Source of the DNA: Nocardia veterana NBRC 100344
Lineage (GTDB): Bacteria; Actinomycetota; Actinomycetes; Mycobacteriales; Mycobacteriaceae
Length of the DNA: 62,732 bases
Assembly (NCBI RefSeq): GCF_000308855.1
Contig: NZ_BAGM01000206.1
Location: 1-62,732 of the forward strand
Direction: 5' to 3'
In this document: piece after piece, positions 24,511-32,994 of the stretch
Layout of the letters: each line of letters opens with the position of its first letter
Numbering within the stretch: the first letter of the stretch is position 1
Program-made: the position numbers and the translations under genes
Notes under the pieces: generated by a model
What the model saw: only the letters and a program-made list of their open reading frames with translations
Told to the model about the DNA's origin: nothing
Databases searched by the model: none

Positions 24511-25008
24511 ATGGTTTGTTCCGATGACCGACCAGCGCAAATGGATCGAGCCGCGATGACCAGGAAGGTCACCCGCGGATTCGATGGCGCTCGACTTCGC
24601 CAGCTGCGCGAGAACCACCCCACGCTCTCTCGGCGTGCGGAGTTGGCACGAGTTGCCGGGGTCGGCGAGTCGACGATCGATCAGTGGGAACGTGGCCTGA
24701 AGTCGCCCTCGGTCAAGCTGCTGGAACGCGTGGCCGTCGCCCTCGGCGTGAGCATGGATCGGCTGATCGACATTCCGGTCGCTGAACGGTTTCTCGGGGA
24801 TTGGCGCGTGCTGCGCGGCATGACTCAGGACGAGGTGGCCGCCGCGACCGGACTGAGTATCTCCACCATCGCCCGTGTCGAGAGCGCGAACGTCGCTTTG
24901 TCGCCGGATTACGCTGAGCGACTTGCGAATGCGCTGTCCATCTCCGCCGAAGAAGCTCAGGCAGCCTGGGAACGGGCGCGGAATCGACCGCCCGGCACCA
25001 GCGCCTGA
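24511..25008 (+). CDS. Regulator with two XRE-type HTH domains
   Basis: 165 residues from the ATG at 24511 (GAGGGG 8 bases upstream). Two Cro/CI-type HTH units lie in tandem: about 28-83 (LARVAGVGESTIDQWERGLK) and about 93-150 (TQDEVAAATGLSISTIARVE). It is divergent from the transfer operon and separated by a 278-base region with inverted repeats, so it is the best candidate for the local controller of transfer genes. That link is inferred from position. Confidence 0.8.
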   Translation: MVCSDDRPAQMDRAAMTRKVTRGFDGARLRQLRENHPTLSRRAELARVAGVGESTIDQWERGLKSPSVKLLERVAVALGVSMDRLIDIPVAERFLGDWRVLRGMTQDEVAAATGLSISTIARVESANVALSPDYAERLANALSISAEEAQAAWERARNRPPGTSA

Positions 25009-25282
25009 ACGCTCACCGCGCGCAACACCACGCCGCGAATTGATCTGGTGAGCTGGTGGAAGATGATATCCGCGAAGTACATCCATTCCGGTGACCCCCT
25101 GCTGATCGCAACCGAAAACAGACCTCTGTCAGGTGCTGCTTCCAGTCGCGGGAGTCGCTCACCGGCTGGTGCGTGGGCAGCGTAACACGACCGATTGTGT
25201 TGCGGCAATCACCTTTTTCGTGCCGCCGAGGGCGCTGACCTGGATCGACACGAATTCATGAGACTGAGTAGGCTCGTTTGTC

Positions 25283-26254
25283 ATGCATTTGCCGCGGTGC
25301 TGGGTGGGGATCGACGTGATTGGCACACGCCTCCACAACGAGATCATGGTGCATTCCGCCGGCGGGGAGAGAGTCGCCCGTTCCCTGCGGCGCTCAGCAT
25401 CCAAGCTCGGATTCGACCGTGAAGGTGAGCAGCTGTTCACCTCAATCGTCAACGAAGCCTTGTCATCCGGGCGGATCGAGGACAAGTCGGCGACCGAGGG
25501 CCGGATCGAGTGCCATCAGCACTGGATCACCGCGCCGGACGATATTCCGGTGGGCCTGATCATCTACCTCGCGCCCGGACCGGCTCCGGAGCGTCCTACC
25601 TACAACTCGTGGGTGTTGGATCTGGAAAGCGTGACCACACGCAGCGGAGGCGACGACCTTGCGAGTCTCGGTGACGGTCGCCGCCCCGGCGAGGAGCGGC
25701 CGATTCGAGATCTGCTCACACTGGTCAATTTCGACGACGCCCCGCACTTCCTGAGCCTCTACTACGACGCGCTCACCGGAAAGAAAGGCGTTCTCGCACA
25801 TGCGTACTGGTCCATCAGGCGCGGAGACCACGGACCGTGGAAACACTTCTGGTCGGCCGCCAATGTCGACACCGAGCCGGACGAACGTCGCAGCGTCTAT
25901 GGCCTGACGGTGCAGCTGCGCGAGCGGGCCCAGCTGGATACCCGCTCGCGCAACATGGTTCGCTACACGTCGGCCACTCTGGTCATGGTGGATCCCCGCA
26001 AGAAGGTTGTCGTCGCCACCACCGGCGCCTTGGCCGACAAGATGAGCGATGCGAGACTGGCCGAGATCCTCGAGCAGATCGATTTCGACCGCATCGTCGA
26101 TGCAGCCGCCGACACGATGGCCGAAGAGATCATCGACATCGACGGGGCGCCGTTCCGTGTGGCCGCATTCTTGATGCCCGGCGCCCATCAGTCGCCCGTT
26201 CTGCCGGTCGCGATCCTGCTCGTCCCCCACGTCGACGACAATGCGGCCGCCTGA
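25283..26254 (+). CDS. Hypothetical protein, possibly GAF/PAS (DUF5593)-like
   Basis: 323 residues. The middle part (ERPIRDLLTLVNFDDAPHFL, SLYYDALTG, then WSIRRGDHGPWKHFWSAANV) resembles the PAS-like half of nocardial GAF/DUF5593 sensory proteins; the rest is not recognised. No membrane segment. A longer intergenic region of 270 bases precedes it, and the start is not well supported by a ribosome site. A signalling role would fit the nearby diguanylate cyclase, but this is speculative. Confidence 0.5.
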   Translation: MHLPRCWVGIDVIGTRLHNEIMVHSAGGERVARSLRRSASKLGFDREGEQLFTSIVNEALSSGRIEDKSATEGRIECHQHWITAPDDIPVGLIIYLAPGPAPERPTYNSWVLDLESVTTRSGGDDLASLGDGRRPGEERPIRDLLTLVNFDDAPHFLSLYYDALTGKKGVLAHAYWSIRRGDHGPWKHFWSAANVDTEPDERRSVYGLTVQLRERAQLDTRSRNMVRYTSATLVMVDPRKKVVVATTGALADKMSDARLAEILEQIDFDRIVDAAADTMAEEIIDIDGAPFRVAAFLMPGAHQSPVLPVAILLVPHVDDNAAA

Positions 26255-26289
26255 GGCGCAGATGTTGGGCGACAGCGGAATTGCCTCTT

Positions 26290-26985
26290 TCACGCGGCGC
26301 CGTGTCGTTCACGCCGTGGGCGGCGAGCCGACCACAATGCCATGGATCCGACTGTGTCGATGGAGACGTCCTCGAACGCCGCTTCCAACGCCTGGCGCAG
26401 GCCGGGCAGGTCGTCGGCCTGGTTGTGAAATGCGCGAATGCGATTGAACGCCTCGGCGACACCACGGCTCAGGAGTGTGTGCGACACACCGCTCGTCAGC
26501 ACCGTCGACCCGAAGAACACACCGTCGTCTGCGGTTGCGGCGGCGATGTGTTCGAAGGCGATCCCCTTGCTGCCCCAGCCGTGCCCCGGCACACAGTGCA
26601 TCAGCAGATTCGCAGCAACCGAAGTGTATTGGCGATCTGTCGGCAGACTCTGGAGGACGGATCCGATGTAGATGTCGGGTGTGATTCCACGGTCACGCAG
26701 CCGGCGCGCCGAGAACTGCAGAGAGTGCTCACTCAGATCGAGCAGAGCGATCCGGGGGAGCCTGGTTGGCCAGGTGGTGTGCAGGAGATGCCATCCGGTG
26801 CCTGGGCCGATATCCAGATGGTCAGCTGATGCATTCCGATTGTAGAGATCAACTAAATGCTTTGTGGGACAACGCCAGACGAAGCGATTGTTGAACCCGA
26901 GGACGCCCAGATCGTAGGCCGCCAACAGCGCAGGGGTATATCGGGCGCCGTCGTACTCGTCTTGAGTGATGTCAGGGGAACGCAT
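26290..26985 (-). CDS. Class I SAM-dependent methyltransferase
   Basis: 231 residues from the ATG at 26983-26985 (CGGAG upstream). Motif I is HLDIGPGTGWHLL (~59-71), followed by an acidic strand end (IALLDLSEHSL) and motif-IV-like YTSVAANLLMHCVPG. The N terminus (YTPALLAAYDLGVLGFNNRF, VWRCPT) is typical of a methyltransferase group common in Streptomyces and Nocardia. Substrate unknown. A GTG 78 bases upstream could extend it. It is convergent with the gene ending at 26254. Confidence 0.85.
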   Translation of the reverse strand: MRSPDITQDEYDGARYTPALLAAYDLGVLGFNNRFVWRCPTKHLVDLYNRNASADHLDIGPGTGWHLLHTTWPTRLPRIALLDLSEHSLQFSARRLRDRGITPDIYIGSVLQSLPTDRQYTSVAANLLMHCVPGHGWGSKGIAFEHIAAATADDGVFFGSTVLTSGVSHTLLSRGVAEAFNRIRAFHNQADDLPGLRQALEAAFEDVSIDTVGSMALWSARRPRRERHGAA

Positions 26986-27152
26986 AGACGTGACTCCGGG
27001 TGCTCGGCGCAGCGAGAGCGCCTCTACCGCAAGGTGGAACTGCGACTCGGGCTCGGGAGTCACTCACCGGCCGGTGCACGAGGCAGCATATCCGCAGCCC
27101 GCGCGAAAAGGCAACGGAACCGCAAACTTGTGCCGCGCCTGAAATGTCGTTA

Positions 27153-27704
27153 TCAGGTCGTCGACCAGTATGCCCAGTCGGCGAAGCTAGTCACGTATTC
27201 GGTTCGGCCGTCGATCAGGTTAGCCAGCTCATCGGCGGTGGCCTTGTCGATGGCACCGATCGCGGATATGCCGATCACATCCACGGCCCATGCACCGGGT
27301 GCCGGGGCGAAGCCGTCGCGCACCCACCGGTCCCGCCAAGGCCCGAGATGAGCGCGCATGGCCGGTTGCAGACCGAGTGTCACGAGCCTGTCCCACATTT
27401 CCCCCAATTGCTCGGCGGTCGGCGAGGGATGAAGTAGGTGAATGTCGTGCGATCCCCGCACAACCTCGTGCCACCGAATCGGTGCGTGCAGTTCACAGAC
27501 CGCCTCATCGCTGTGCGCTGGCAGGTCCAGGCCGTATGCTTTGCCGCCCTCAGCGTCCCCGACCCACAGTCGTGGGGTGCGTGACCACGGTTCGATCAGC
27601 TGCCACAGGGATCGCGGCATTCCTGCCTGGATCTGCCGCACAAAACGCCGCAAATGATCAGGTGACAGGTCTGGCCGGAACTCCGCTTCGATCTCCGATG
27701 TCAT
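27153..27704 (-). CDS. Hypothetical protein, 183 residues
   Basis: Soluble, Trp-rich (LWQLIEPW, WAYWSTT), no recognised domain. The N terminus (DLSPDHLRRFVRQIQAGMP) looks helical and the C terminus holds a Gly/Ala/Ile stretch (AVDVIGISAIGAIDKATADE). It sits downstream of the diguanylate cyclase on the same strand with a 152-base gap, so co-transcription is possible but not clear. Confidence 0.6.
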   Translation of the reverse strand: MTSEIEAEFRPDLSPDHLRRFVRQIQAGMPRSLWQLIEPWSRTPRLWVGDAEGGKAYGLDLPAHSDEAVCELHAPIRWHEVVRGSHDIHLLHPSPTAEQLGEMWDRLVTLGLQPAMRAHLGPWRDRWVRDGFAPAPGAWAVDVIGISAIGAIDKATADELANLIDGRTEYVTSFADWAYWSTT

Positions 27705-27856
27705 AGCCTTCCAATCCGTTCAACTGCCCCTGATCACCGTGCTGGCGCATCGACGCCGGTGACAGAGCACCACAGACGGGCCGTTCCCCAATTGCTTCGT
27801 CATGATCGTCGCACAACGGCCGCGGATCCGCGAGAAACTGCCTGTTCATGAGGCTG

Positions 27857-29149
27857 TTAGACGCTTCCGTACCTGGCGGAGCCATCCTCACCATCCGCGT
27901 CAAGACCACGGATGGTGTGCAGGATCCAGTTGCCGCGGGCGCCGGATTTCGCGTCGTACAGGGAGGTGTCGGCCGCGTCGAGCAGCCACTCCGCCTCCTT
28001 GCCGGCGACCGGCGTGACCACGGCTCCGATGCTGGCGGAGATGTGGAGCCGGTGCCCGCCGACGATGAGGGGATGCGAGAGCGCACCGCGCAGGCGGTCT
28101 GCGACGGCCGCGACCCGGTACGTGTCGGCCGGGGGCGGGATGAGGGTGACGAATTCGTCGCCGCCGATGCGCGCGACCAGGCATCCGTCGTCTTGCAGGC
28201 TGTCGTGCAGGCGACGGGCGACGGTGGCCAGCACTTGGTCGCCGACACCGTGACCGTATCGGTCGTTGACCTCTTTGAAGTGGTCCAGGTCGGTGAAGCA
28301 CAGCCCCATCAGGTCGTTCTCGCCGGCTCGAGAGATCACCGATTTGAGGGTGTCGAGGAGGTGGCGGCGGTTGGGCAGCTCGGTGAGCGCGTCGTGGCGC
28401 GCCTGAAAGTGGAGCTGCTCTTGCAGTTGGTGGCGTTCGGTGACGTCTTCACCGATAGCGAGCAGATAGTCCGGCCCGAAGGCGCTGCGGACATAGGTGA
28501 TCGCGAAGGTGGCCCATCCGGTGCTGCCGTCCGCGCGTTGCAGGCGCCGTTCGATCTTCGCGGTGCCCGCCCGAGCCGGTACGAGGTCGTCGTAGACCAT
28601 CTGGCGGATCGCGGCCTGATCGTCGGGGTGGGCGAAGTCGTAGACGCTGATTCCGCGCAGCGACTCGACCGGTACCCCGATCATGTCGGCCAGATGCGGG
28701 TTGGCTTCCAGCAGAACACCATTGGTGTCGCCGATCGCGATGGCGATGGAAGCGTGGTCGAAGACGAGCTGGAACCGGCGCCGGTCCTCCTCGACATCGT
28801 CGGCCCGGATCGCCTCGGCGAGGAAGTGGTGGCCGTGGCCGAACGCAGCGAGCAGGGCGGCCATACGCGAGCCGGCGTCGGGCTGATCGCTTCTTTCCGT
28901 GAGCCGGTGCACTATCGGGGCGGAAAGAACCGGAACTGCGGGATCGGTGAGCTGGGCCCCGGCCAGCGCCGCTCCCACTCGGGATCCGGCGGCGGCATCG
29001 AAGATGTCTGCTGTGAGACCGACATGAAGTTCTCGCAGAAGGTCACGCAGAAAGGTGACTTCTACCGTGGCGTAGGAAGGATCGGCGGTGATCGTCGCCA
29101 GCGCGCGCTCCCATTGCTGGGCGAGTGCCGTGCTCAGGTCGTCGTCCAC
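27857..29149 (-). CDS. PAS-GGDEF diguanylate cyclase
   Basis: 430 residues. N-terminal helical region (~1-125), a PAS domain (~127-245; SIAIAIGDTNGVLLEANPHL, IGEDVTERHQLQEQLHFQA), then a GGDEF domain (~255-420) with DALTELPNRR, FTDLDHFKEVNDRYGHGVGD and an intact RIGGDEF active-site motif. It should make cyclic di-GMP from two GTP. No EAL domain. A soluble cytoplasmic sensor; its signal is unknown. Presence on a conjugative plasmid could let it alter surface or transfer behaviour of the host, which is inference. Confidence 0.92.
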   Translation of the reverse strand: MDDDLSTALAQQWERALATITADPSYATVEVTFLRDLLRELHVGLTADIFDAAAGSRVGAALAGAQLTDPAVPVLSAPIVHRLTERSDQPDAGSRMAALLAAFGHGHHFLAEAIRADDVEEDRRRFQLVFDHASIAIAIGDTNGVLLEANPHLADMIGVPVESLRGISVYDFAHPDDQAAIRQMVYDDLVPARAGTAKIERRLQRADGSTGWATFAITYVRSAFGPDYLLAIGEDVTERHQLQEQLHFQARHDALTELPNRRHLLDTLKSVISRAGENDLMGLCFTDLDHFKEVNDRYGHGVGDQVLATVARRLHDSLQDDGCLVARIGGDEFVTLIPPPADTYRVAAVADRLRGALSHPLIVGGHRLHISASIGAVVTPVAGKEAEWLLDAADTSLYDAKSGARGNWILHTIRGLDADGEDGSARYGSV

Positions 29150-29416
29150 TACAACTCCCCCATCCGATTCGCTAGCTGCTACTTCGGGTGCCCGGCGGTC
29201 CTCCTCCGGCTGGTCTGCTGTTCAAGACGCTGCTGTTTAAAAGTACTGCATGCCCGATTCGGGAGGTAATCGCCGGACCGCTCAACCGTCGTCGGCTTCG
29301 GCGAAATAGACCGGCCCGGGGAGAGCGGGATCCGGCGAGGCCGTGACGTATCTCCCACGGCGTAAACATTTTCCGGCGTGGCGCGGGTGCAATACCGACC
29401 CAAGGGTGATAGTCAT

Positions 29417-29671
29417 ATGCCTATGCCCCGCCGGAGAGAACGCATCGGCCCGCGCCGTGTGAGACGCGATGAGAGCGAGATTGACGACTTGTTCGTGACG
29501 ATCGACAAGTCGGTGGCGGCGCGTGCACGAAAAGTCGCCGCGTTGAAGAACGTCCATGTCTGGGAGGTCGTCGAGGACGCATTGCGATCGCAACTTCCCG
29601 ACGAGAGCGAGATCGAGCTGGCCGACCCTACGTTGCTTGAGGTGCCGCAGGCTTCTCGTCGAGCGAGCTGA
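29417..29671 (+). CDS. Small basic RHH-like protein
   Basis: 84 residues from the ATG at 29417. A basic N terminus (PRRRERIGPRRVRRDE) is followed by FVTIDKSVAARARKVAALKN, then VHVWEVVEDALRSQL, consistent with a ribbon-helix-helix or MetJ/Arc-like DNA-binding fold. It lies just before the three hairpins and the rep gene, so a role in copy control or partition is possible. Confidence 0.55.
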   Translation: MPMPRRRERIGPRRVRRDESEIDDLFVTIDKSVAARARKVAALKNVHVWEVVEDALRSQLPDESEIELADPTLLEVPQASRRAS

Positions 29672-29758
29672 ACCGCTTGCCGCTGTAGGGCATCGACTCC
29701 GGAGGAACCGAAAACAAGGACCGACTGAACGACCCAGCAACTGAATACGACCCCGGGC

Positions 29759-29850
29759 CCGTTTGGACCCCCAAACGGACCGAGGGCCCCCGGCCGGACA
29801 ACCGGGAGCCCTCGAAAGATTGTGGGGAGGCGAGCGTCACCTCGCCCCCA
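29759..29850 (+). promoter_or_regulatory. Three consecutive hairpins in front of rep
   Basis: Stem 1: CCGTTTGG (29759-29766) with CCAAACGG (29771-29778), 4-base loop. Stem 2: GAGGGCCCCCGG (29782-29793) with CCGGGAGCCCTC (29802-29813), 11 of 12 paired. Stem 3: an interrupted stem between 29823 and 29850 (GGCGAG with CTCGCC inside G/C runs). They fill the space between the small RHH-like gene and rep and could end the first transcript or control rep translation or an antisense RNA. Confidence 0.55.
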
Positions 29851-29889
29851 CCGGGCCCCTCACCAAGAACCAGGATTGGACTCCTCTTG

Positions 29890-31344
29890 ATGACGAACCA
29901 CTGGTCCCAGGATATCGCACGCCCGCAGACCGAAACAACCGATCGGCAGCGTGTCTCTCCTCGCGGCAATTCGTTTTCCGACGTGCTCCCCCACCGCGCC
30001 TTGCGGCCTGTGGATGATGAATGGAGCAAAACCATCGAGGCCGCGATCATCGGCCCCTATCGCGGATCCAGCCCCGCCCGTCGGCGTCGCGGCCGAGCCA
30101 AGTGCCCAACGAGCCTGGTCCGAGGTCACGTCTGTGGCCATCAATGCACCGCGATTTCCCCCCGCCTGCTTGCGATCTGGGGTGGCAAGCAAGCCGCCTG
30201 CCGCCGACTGTGCCGGGTACAGCTCGATCCGCGTCGGGACGACAATGATTCCCCGTACGCAGGCGTGCAGTGCTGGATCACTCGTGAGGCATGGCTCGAA
30301 AGTATCGGCAGCACGTTCGATCGGCGGTACCGCTCAATCCGGCCGATTTTGGTCAAGAAACGTGCAGGGGCCAAGAACTCAGGCGGCGGTGTCACGAAGA
30401 AGACGTTTCTGAAGGTCGCAGCCGTAATGGCGGCCGCCGCGAACAGTGGCACCGGTCGCGAGTGCAGGCTCACGAATGCCTCTATCGCCGAGCGATCCGG
30501 CGTGTCGGTCACCCAGGTCACCCGCGTACGTCTGGCGATGCTGTTGATGGGGGTCGCGACCGAGGTGCTCCGTGGACGGCAGCGGACCTATGCCGAGCGG
30601 ATGGCGAGCTGGCGTGTGGGAGACAAGGCCCGCGGATGGGCGTCGGTGTGGGCGCTGCACCCGGCTCGTGAAGCTGTGGATAACTCGGTGGTCCGTCGTG
30701 ATGGTGTTTACCCTGGTCAAGCCAAGATGGCTACCCATCCCGCTAGGGGTCACTTTTCCGGCGGAAAAGTGACTTCTAGTGGTTCTTACTTGACGACAGG
30801 TTGTGGAAAACGAGGCGCTTCGCGCCGCAATGAGAAGCAAGGAGCTCGTCGAAAAGCTGAGGCGGCACCTCAGAAAGCCCTCATTTTGGCCCTCAAATGG
30901 CTCGCTGACGCACGAACTCCGCTGTGGGCGCACCGTAACCGGGCCGATGCGTGGGCAGTGGTGCTGGCGCCTGCTGCCGAACATGGCTGGACGGCAGACG
31001 ATCTCAACGACGAGCTGCGCGCCGTCGAAGTACGTCACCCGTTGGCATATGTCCGGGGGATGCTGGCCAGGGTTGATCTGCCGTTCCCTCGCCATCTCGT
31101 CCGCGAAATCGAGCTGCAGCGGGCCGCCCAGGCGCAAGCGACGATCGATGCGGCTGTTGAGGGAGCTGTCACGGAGGTCAAACAGGCCGTTCACGCTCGG
31201 GCGGAGGAAGCGCTCGGTGGCGAGGGCCGCCGGTCCGCACTGGCTCAGGCCTCTGCGATCGGTGAAGCGAGCGAGAATCGTAGAAAGGCTGGGGAGCAAT
31301 TCGATCACCGGGCCCATTGGCGTCGATTGGCTTACGGCCGATGA
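29890..31344 (+). CDS. Putative plasmid replication initiator (winged-helix/HTH type)
   Basis: 484 residues. Residues ~170-265 (TKKTFLKVAAVMAAAANSGT, NASIAERSGVSVTQVTRVRL, then VRGRQRTYAER-like, ending GWASVWALHP) match the HTH domain of replication-initiator-like proteins on Rhodococcus and Nocardia plasmids. A basic linker (~270-330) follows; it is encoded by DNA that contains DnaA-box-like sites. The C-terminal part (LILALKWLADAR ... HPLAYVRGMLARV) resembles the tail of the same group. The first ~150 residues are Arg/Pro-rich and the true start may be further downstream. Neighbouring ParA and ssb genes support a replication role, but the family match is from memory. Confidence 0.6.
   Translation: MTNHWSQDIARPQTETTDRQRVSPRGNSFSDVLPHRALRPVDDEWSKTIEAAIIGPYRGSSPARRRRGRAKCPTSLVRGHVCGHQCTAISPRLLAIWGGKQAACRRLCRVQLDPRRDDNDSPYAGVQCWITREAWLESIGSTFDRRYRSIRPILVKKRAGAKNSGGGVTKKTFLKVAAVMAAAANSGTGRECRLTNASIAERSGVSVTQVTRVRLAMLLMGVATEVLRGRQRTYAERMASWRVGDKARGWASVWALHPAREAVDNSVVRRDGVYPGQAKMATHPARGHFSGGKVTSSGSYLTTGCGKRGASRRNEKQGARRKAEAAPQKALILALKWLADARTPLWAHRNRADAWAVVLAPAAEHGWTADDLNDELRAVEVRHPLAYVRGMLARVDLPFPRHLVREIELQRAAQAQATIDAAVEGAVTEVKQAVHARAEEALGGEGRRSALAQASAIGEASENRRKAGEQFDHRAHWRRLAYGR
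30675..30810 (+). other. Candidate replication origin inside rep: two DnaA boxes and a palindrome
   Basis: TGTGGATAA at 30675-30683 is the complement of the consensus DnaA box TTATCCACA, and TGTGGAAAA at 30802-30810 is the complement of TTTTCCACA, one mismatch away. Between them arms TCACTTTTCC (30750-30759) and GGAAAAGTGA (30763-30772) form a perfect 10-bp inverted repeat with a 3-base centre. The region codes for the low-complexity linker of the Rep-like protein. Confidence 0.5.
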
Positions 31345-31450
31345 CCAGCGACGGTGGGCTAGGCCGCGGTTGACGGTGACGCCGCGAGGTGCGTCTTGGA
31401 GGAGGGGCGCGGGTGGGGCAGGCGCTTGTGGGTGACGAGCCGAGCGAACG

Positions 31451-31476
31451 CAGACCCGGCCGGCGGGCCGGGTCTG
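31451..31476 (-). terminator. Hairpin terminator after the small SMP-like gene
   Basis: Perfect 11-bp arms CAGACCCGGCC (31451-31461) and GGCCGGGTCTG (31466-31476), 4-base loop. It begins 11 bases past the stop of the minus-strand gene at 31487-31633 and could also end the rep transcript from the other side. Confidence 0.65.
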
Positions 31477-31486
31477 CTCGCTCGAC

Positions 31487-31633
31487 TCAGTCTTCGTCGT
31501 CTGCAGTGTTGCGGTCGGCGGCCGCTGCGGCACGCTCGTCGAATCCCGATTGCGCGGTTGGGCTGTCGGGGTCGCGTTCGGCTGCGGCCGCGATCCGATC
31601 CGCCGACTCGCGATCCATTGGCTCCTTGCCCAT
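31487..31633 (-). CDS. Tiny SMP-like acidic protein
   Basis: 48 residues. SADRIAAAAERDPDSPTAQS followed by GFDERAAAAADRN has the repeated A/SADR-AAA-x-N/D pattern of seed-maturation-protein-like (SMP) short proteins known in actinobacteria. AAGGAGGAG lies 4 bases before the ATG, and a hairpin follows the stop, so the gene is well supported despite its size. Function unknown; the family is linked to stress proteins in plants. Confidence 0.75.
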   Translation of the reverse strand: MGKEPMDRESADRIAAAAERDPDSPTAQSGFDERAAAAADRNTADDED

Positions 31634-32107
31634 GTGCTCCTCCTTGAGGGAATGAGCCACGCCCGCCCCACAGCGGGTAAAACCGCTCTCACGTCGAAGG
31701 CTGCCCAGGCGTGGCTGATCGACGACGGTCGTTGCATCACCTGGGTAGATGGGACACAGCGTGCTCCGGCGGATTCCGTCCGCTGTGATACCCGTTGCCG
31801 CCGAAACGGCAACGGTCCTCCGTCACTGTTGCCGCTCGCTGATTCCGAGGCGCGCAGACCGTCGGGAACGCACCTTGCCACCGGGAACAACACGCAGGCG
31901 CGCGGCGGAGTCTTCCACCTACGTCCCGATGAGTCCATGATGCCGCGTCGGTCTGCTTCCGGGATGAATTCCGACAGCTGCTGTTCATCACCGCGCCCCG
32001 ATCGGCGCGTGGCCGACCGCAACGACGCGGTCGGCGCTTGTCACCATCGTGGTCTGCGGAGTGTCGGAAAAGGGTCTGCCGATGTGAACGCGTAGAAGCA
32101 CATGGCG
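31634..32107. other. 474-base region without a confident gene
   Basis: A plus-strand frame from the ATG at 31652 stays open to 32095 (about 147 codons) behind a GAGGGA site, but its product is Arg/Ser-rich without domain features, and the same bases carry the ribosome site of the small minus-strand gene. I do not annotate it as a gene. No repeats or hairpins stand out. Confidence 0.4.
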
Positions 32108-32812
32108 CTATTTGCGCAGGCTCACCCAACCAAGGGCGATCTGTTCGGACTGAAGTGCGGCGGCGAAATCGTCGACCATCACGAAATGTTCGCCGGGGAT
32201 GTAGGCCGTGGTGACCCCGAGCGCGACACCGCCGAGCCGCAGGATCAGATCGTGCATTCCGCCCGGGGCGTTGATGGTGTCGAATTCCCAAGCCTGCATT
32301 GCCGGTTCGACGGTGACCCTCATGATTCCGTCGGCCCGCATCTGCGCGTACGCGCCTCGGACGGGGCGCTGGCGCGATATGCCGGAAAGACCGCACCGAT
32401 CCCGGTATTGGCTCATCGTGGCCACTGCCCACCCCTGCCCGCTGCGCTCCAGCATCACTTGCTCGAGCGACGGATTGACCAACGCCATCGGCAGAGGATC
32501 CGGTTTGCCGTTGACCTCGGTCGGCAGCACGGCAGCCAGCGTCCGGTAGGACAGAAAGCTCTGCGCAACTATCGGTAGGCCTTGCTCATTCCAGGCCGGC
32601 GCCTGACACCCCGGATGATGCAGTGCCGCGGCCGCGATCACGGCAACGTCATTGACCACGAGCGAGGGAGCGTCGTCCCCGAGTGGCAGCCCGCAGCTCT
32701 GGCAGTCGGCAGCCCACAGGTTCGCGGCAACTCGGTGCAATTCGTCGGTGCCGAGCTCCTCCTTGATTCGTTGGTTCACCCGGAACGGGAACGTTGACAT
32801 CTCAGCAGTCAT
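32108..32812 (-). CDS. Hypothetical protein with an N-terminal Cys pair
   Basis: 234 residues. CQSCGLPLGDDAPSLVV near residue 37 and a later HHPGC could bind a metal ion in a small zinc-binding head. The middle and C-terminal parts (FLSYRTLAAVLPTEVNG, EHFVMVDDFAAALQSEQIAL) are soluble and unrecognised. A G-rich stretch 9 bases upstream supports the ATG at 32810-32812. Confidence 0.65.
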   Translation of the reverse strand: MTAEMSTFPFRVNQRIKEELGTDELHRVAANLWAADCQSCGLPLGDDAPSLVVNDVAVIAAAALHHPGCQAPAWNEQGLPIVAQSFLSYRTLAAVLPTEVNGKPDPLPMALVNPSLEQVMLERSGQGWAVATMSQYRDRCGLSGISRQRPVRGAYAQMRADGIMRVTVEPAMQAWEFDTINAPGGMHDLILRLGGVALGVTTAYIPGEHFVMVDDFAAALQSEQIALGWVSLRK

Positions 32813-32994
32813 GAGCGGAACCCCCTACTACGAAACCTGTTGAGCGGCCATGGATTCGGCCACGCCGCAATGCAGTATGCGTGCAGCCCCCGACAGAAAC
32901 GCCGAAAATCCCGCGAAGCACGGACCAACTCGTGCCCCGGCCGCTGGCGTCTCACTCCCCTGCCTAGGACGCAGTTCGGCGCGAGCAGACTGCT

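Noticed and set aside
25463..26293. A 276-codon minus-strand frame across the gene at 25283-26254
   Set aside because: Its product is Arg/Gly/Val-rich and it overlaps the methyltransferase end; the plus-strand frame has the better protein features.
31652..32095. Open plus-strand frame of about 147 codons with a GAGGGA site
   Set aside because: The product shows no domain character and the region lies opposite the control region of a small supported gene; kept only as an uncertain region.
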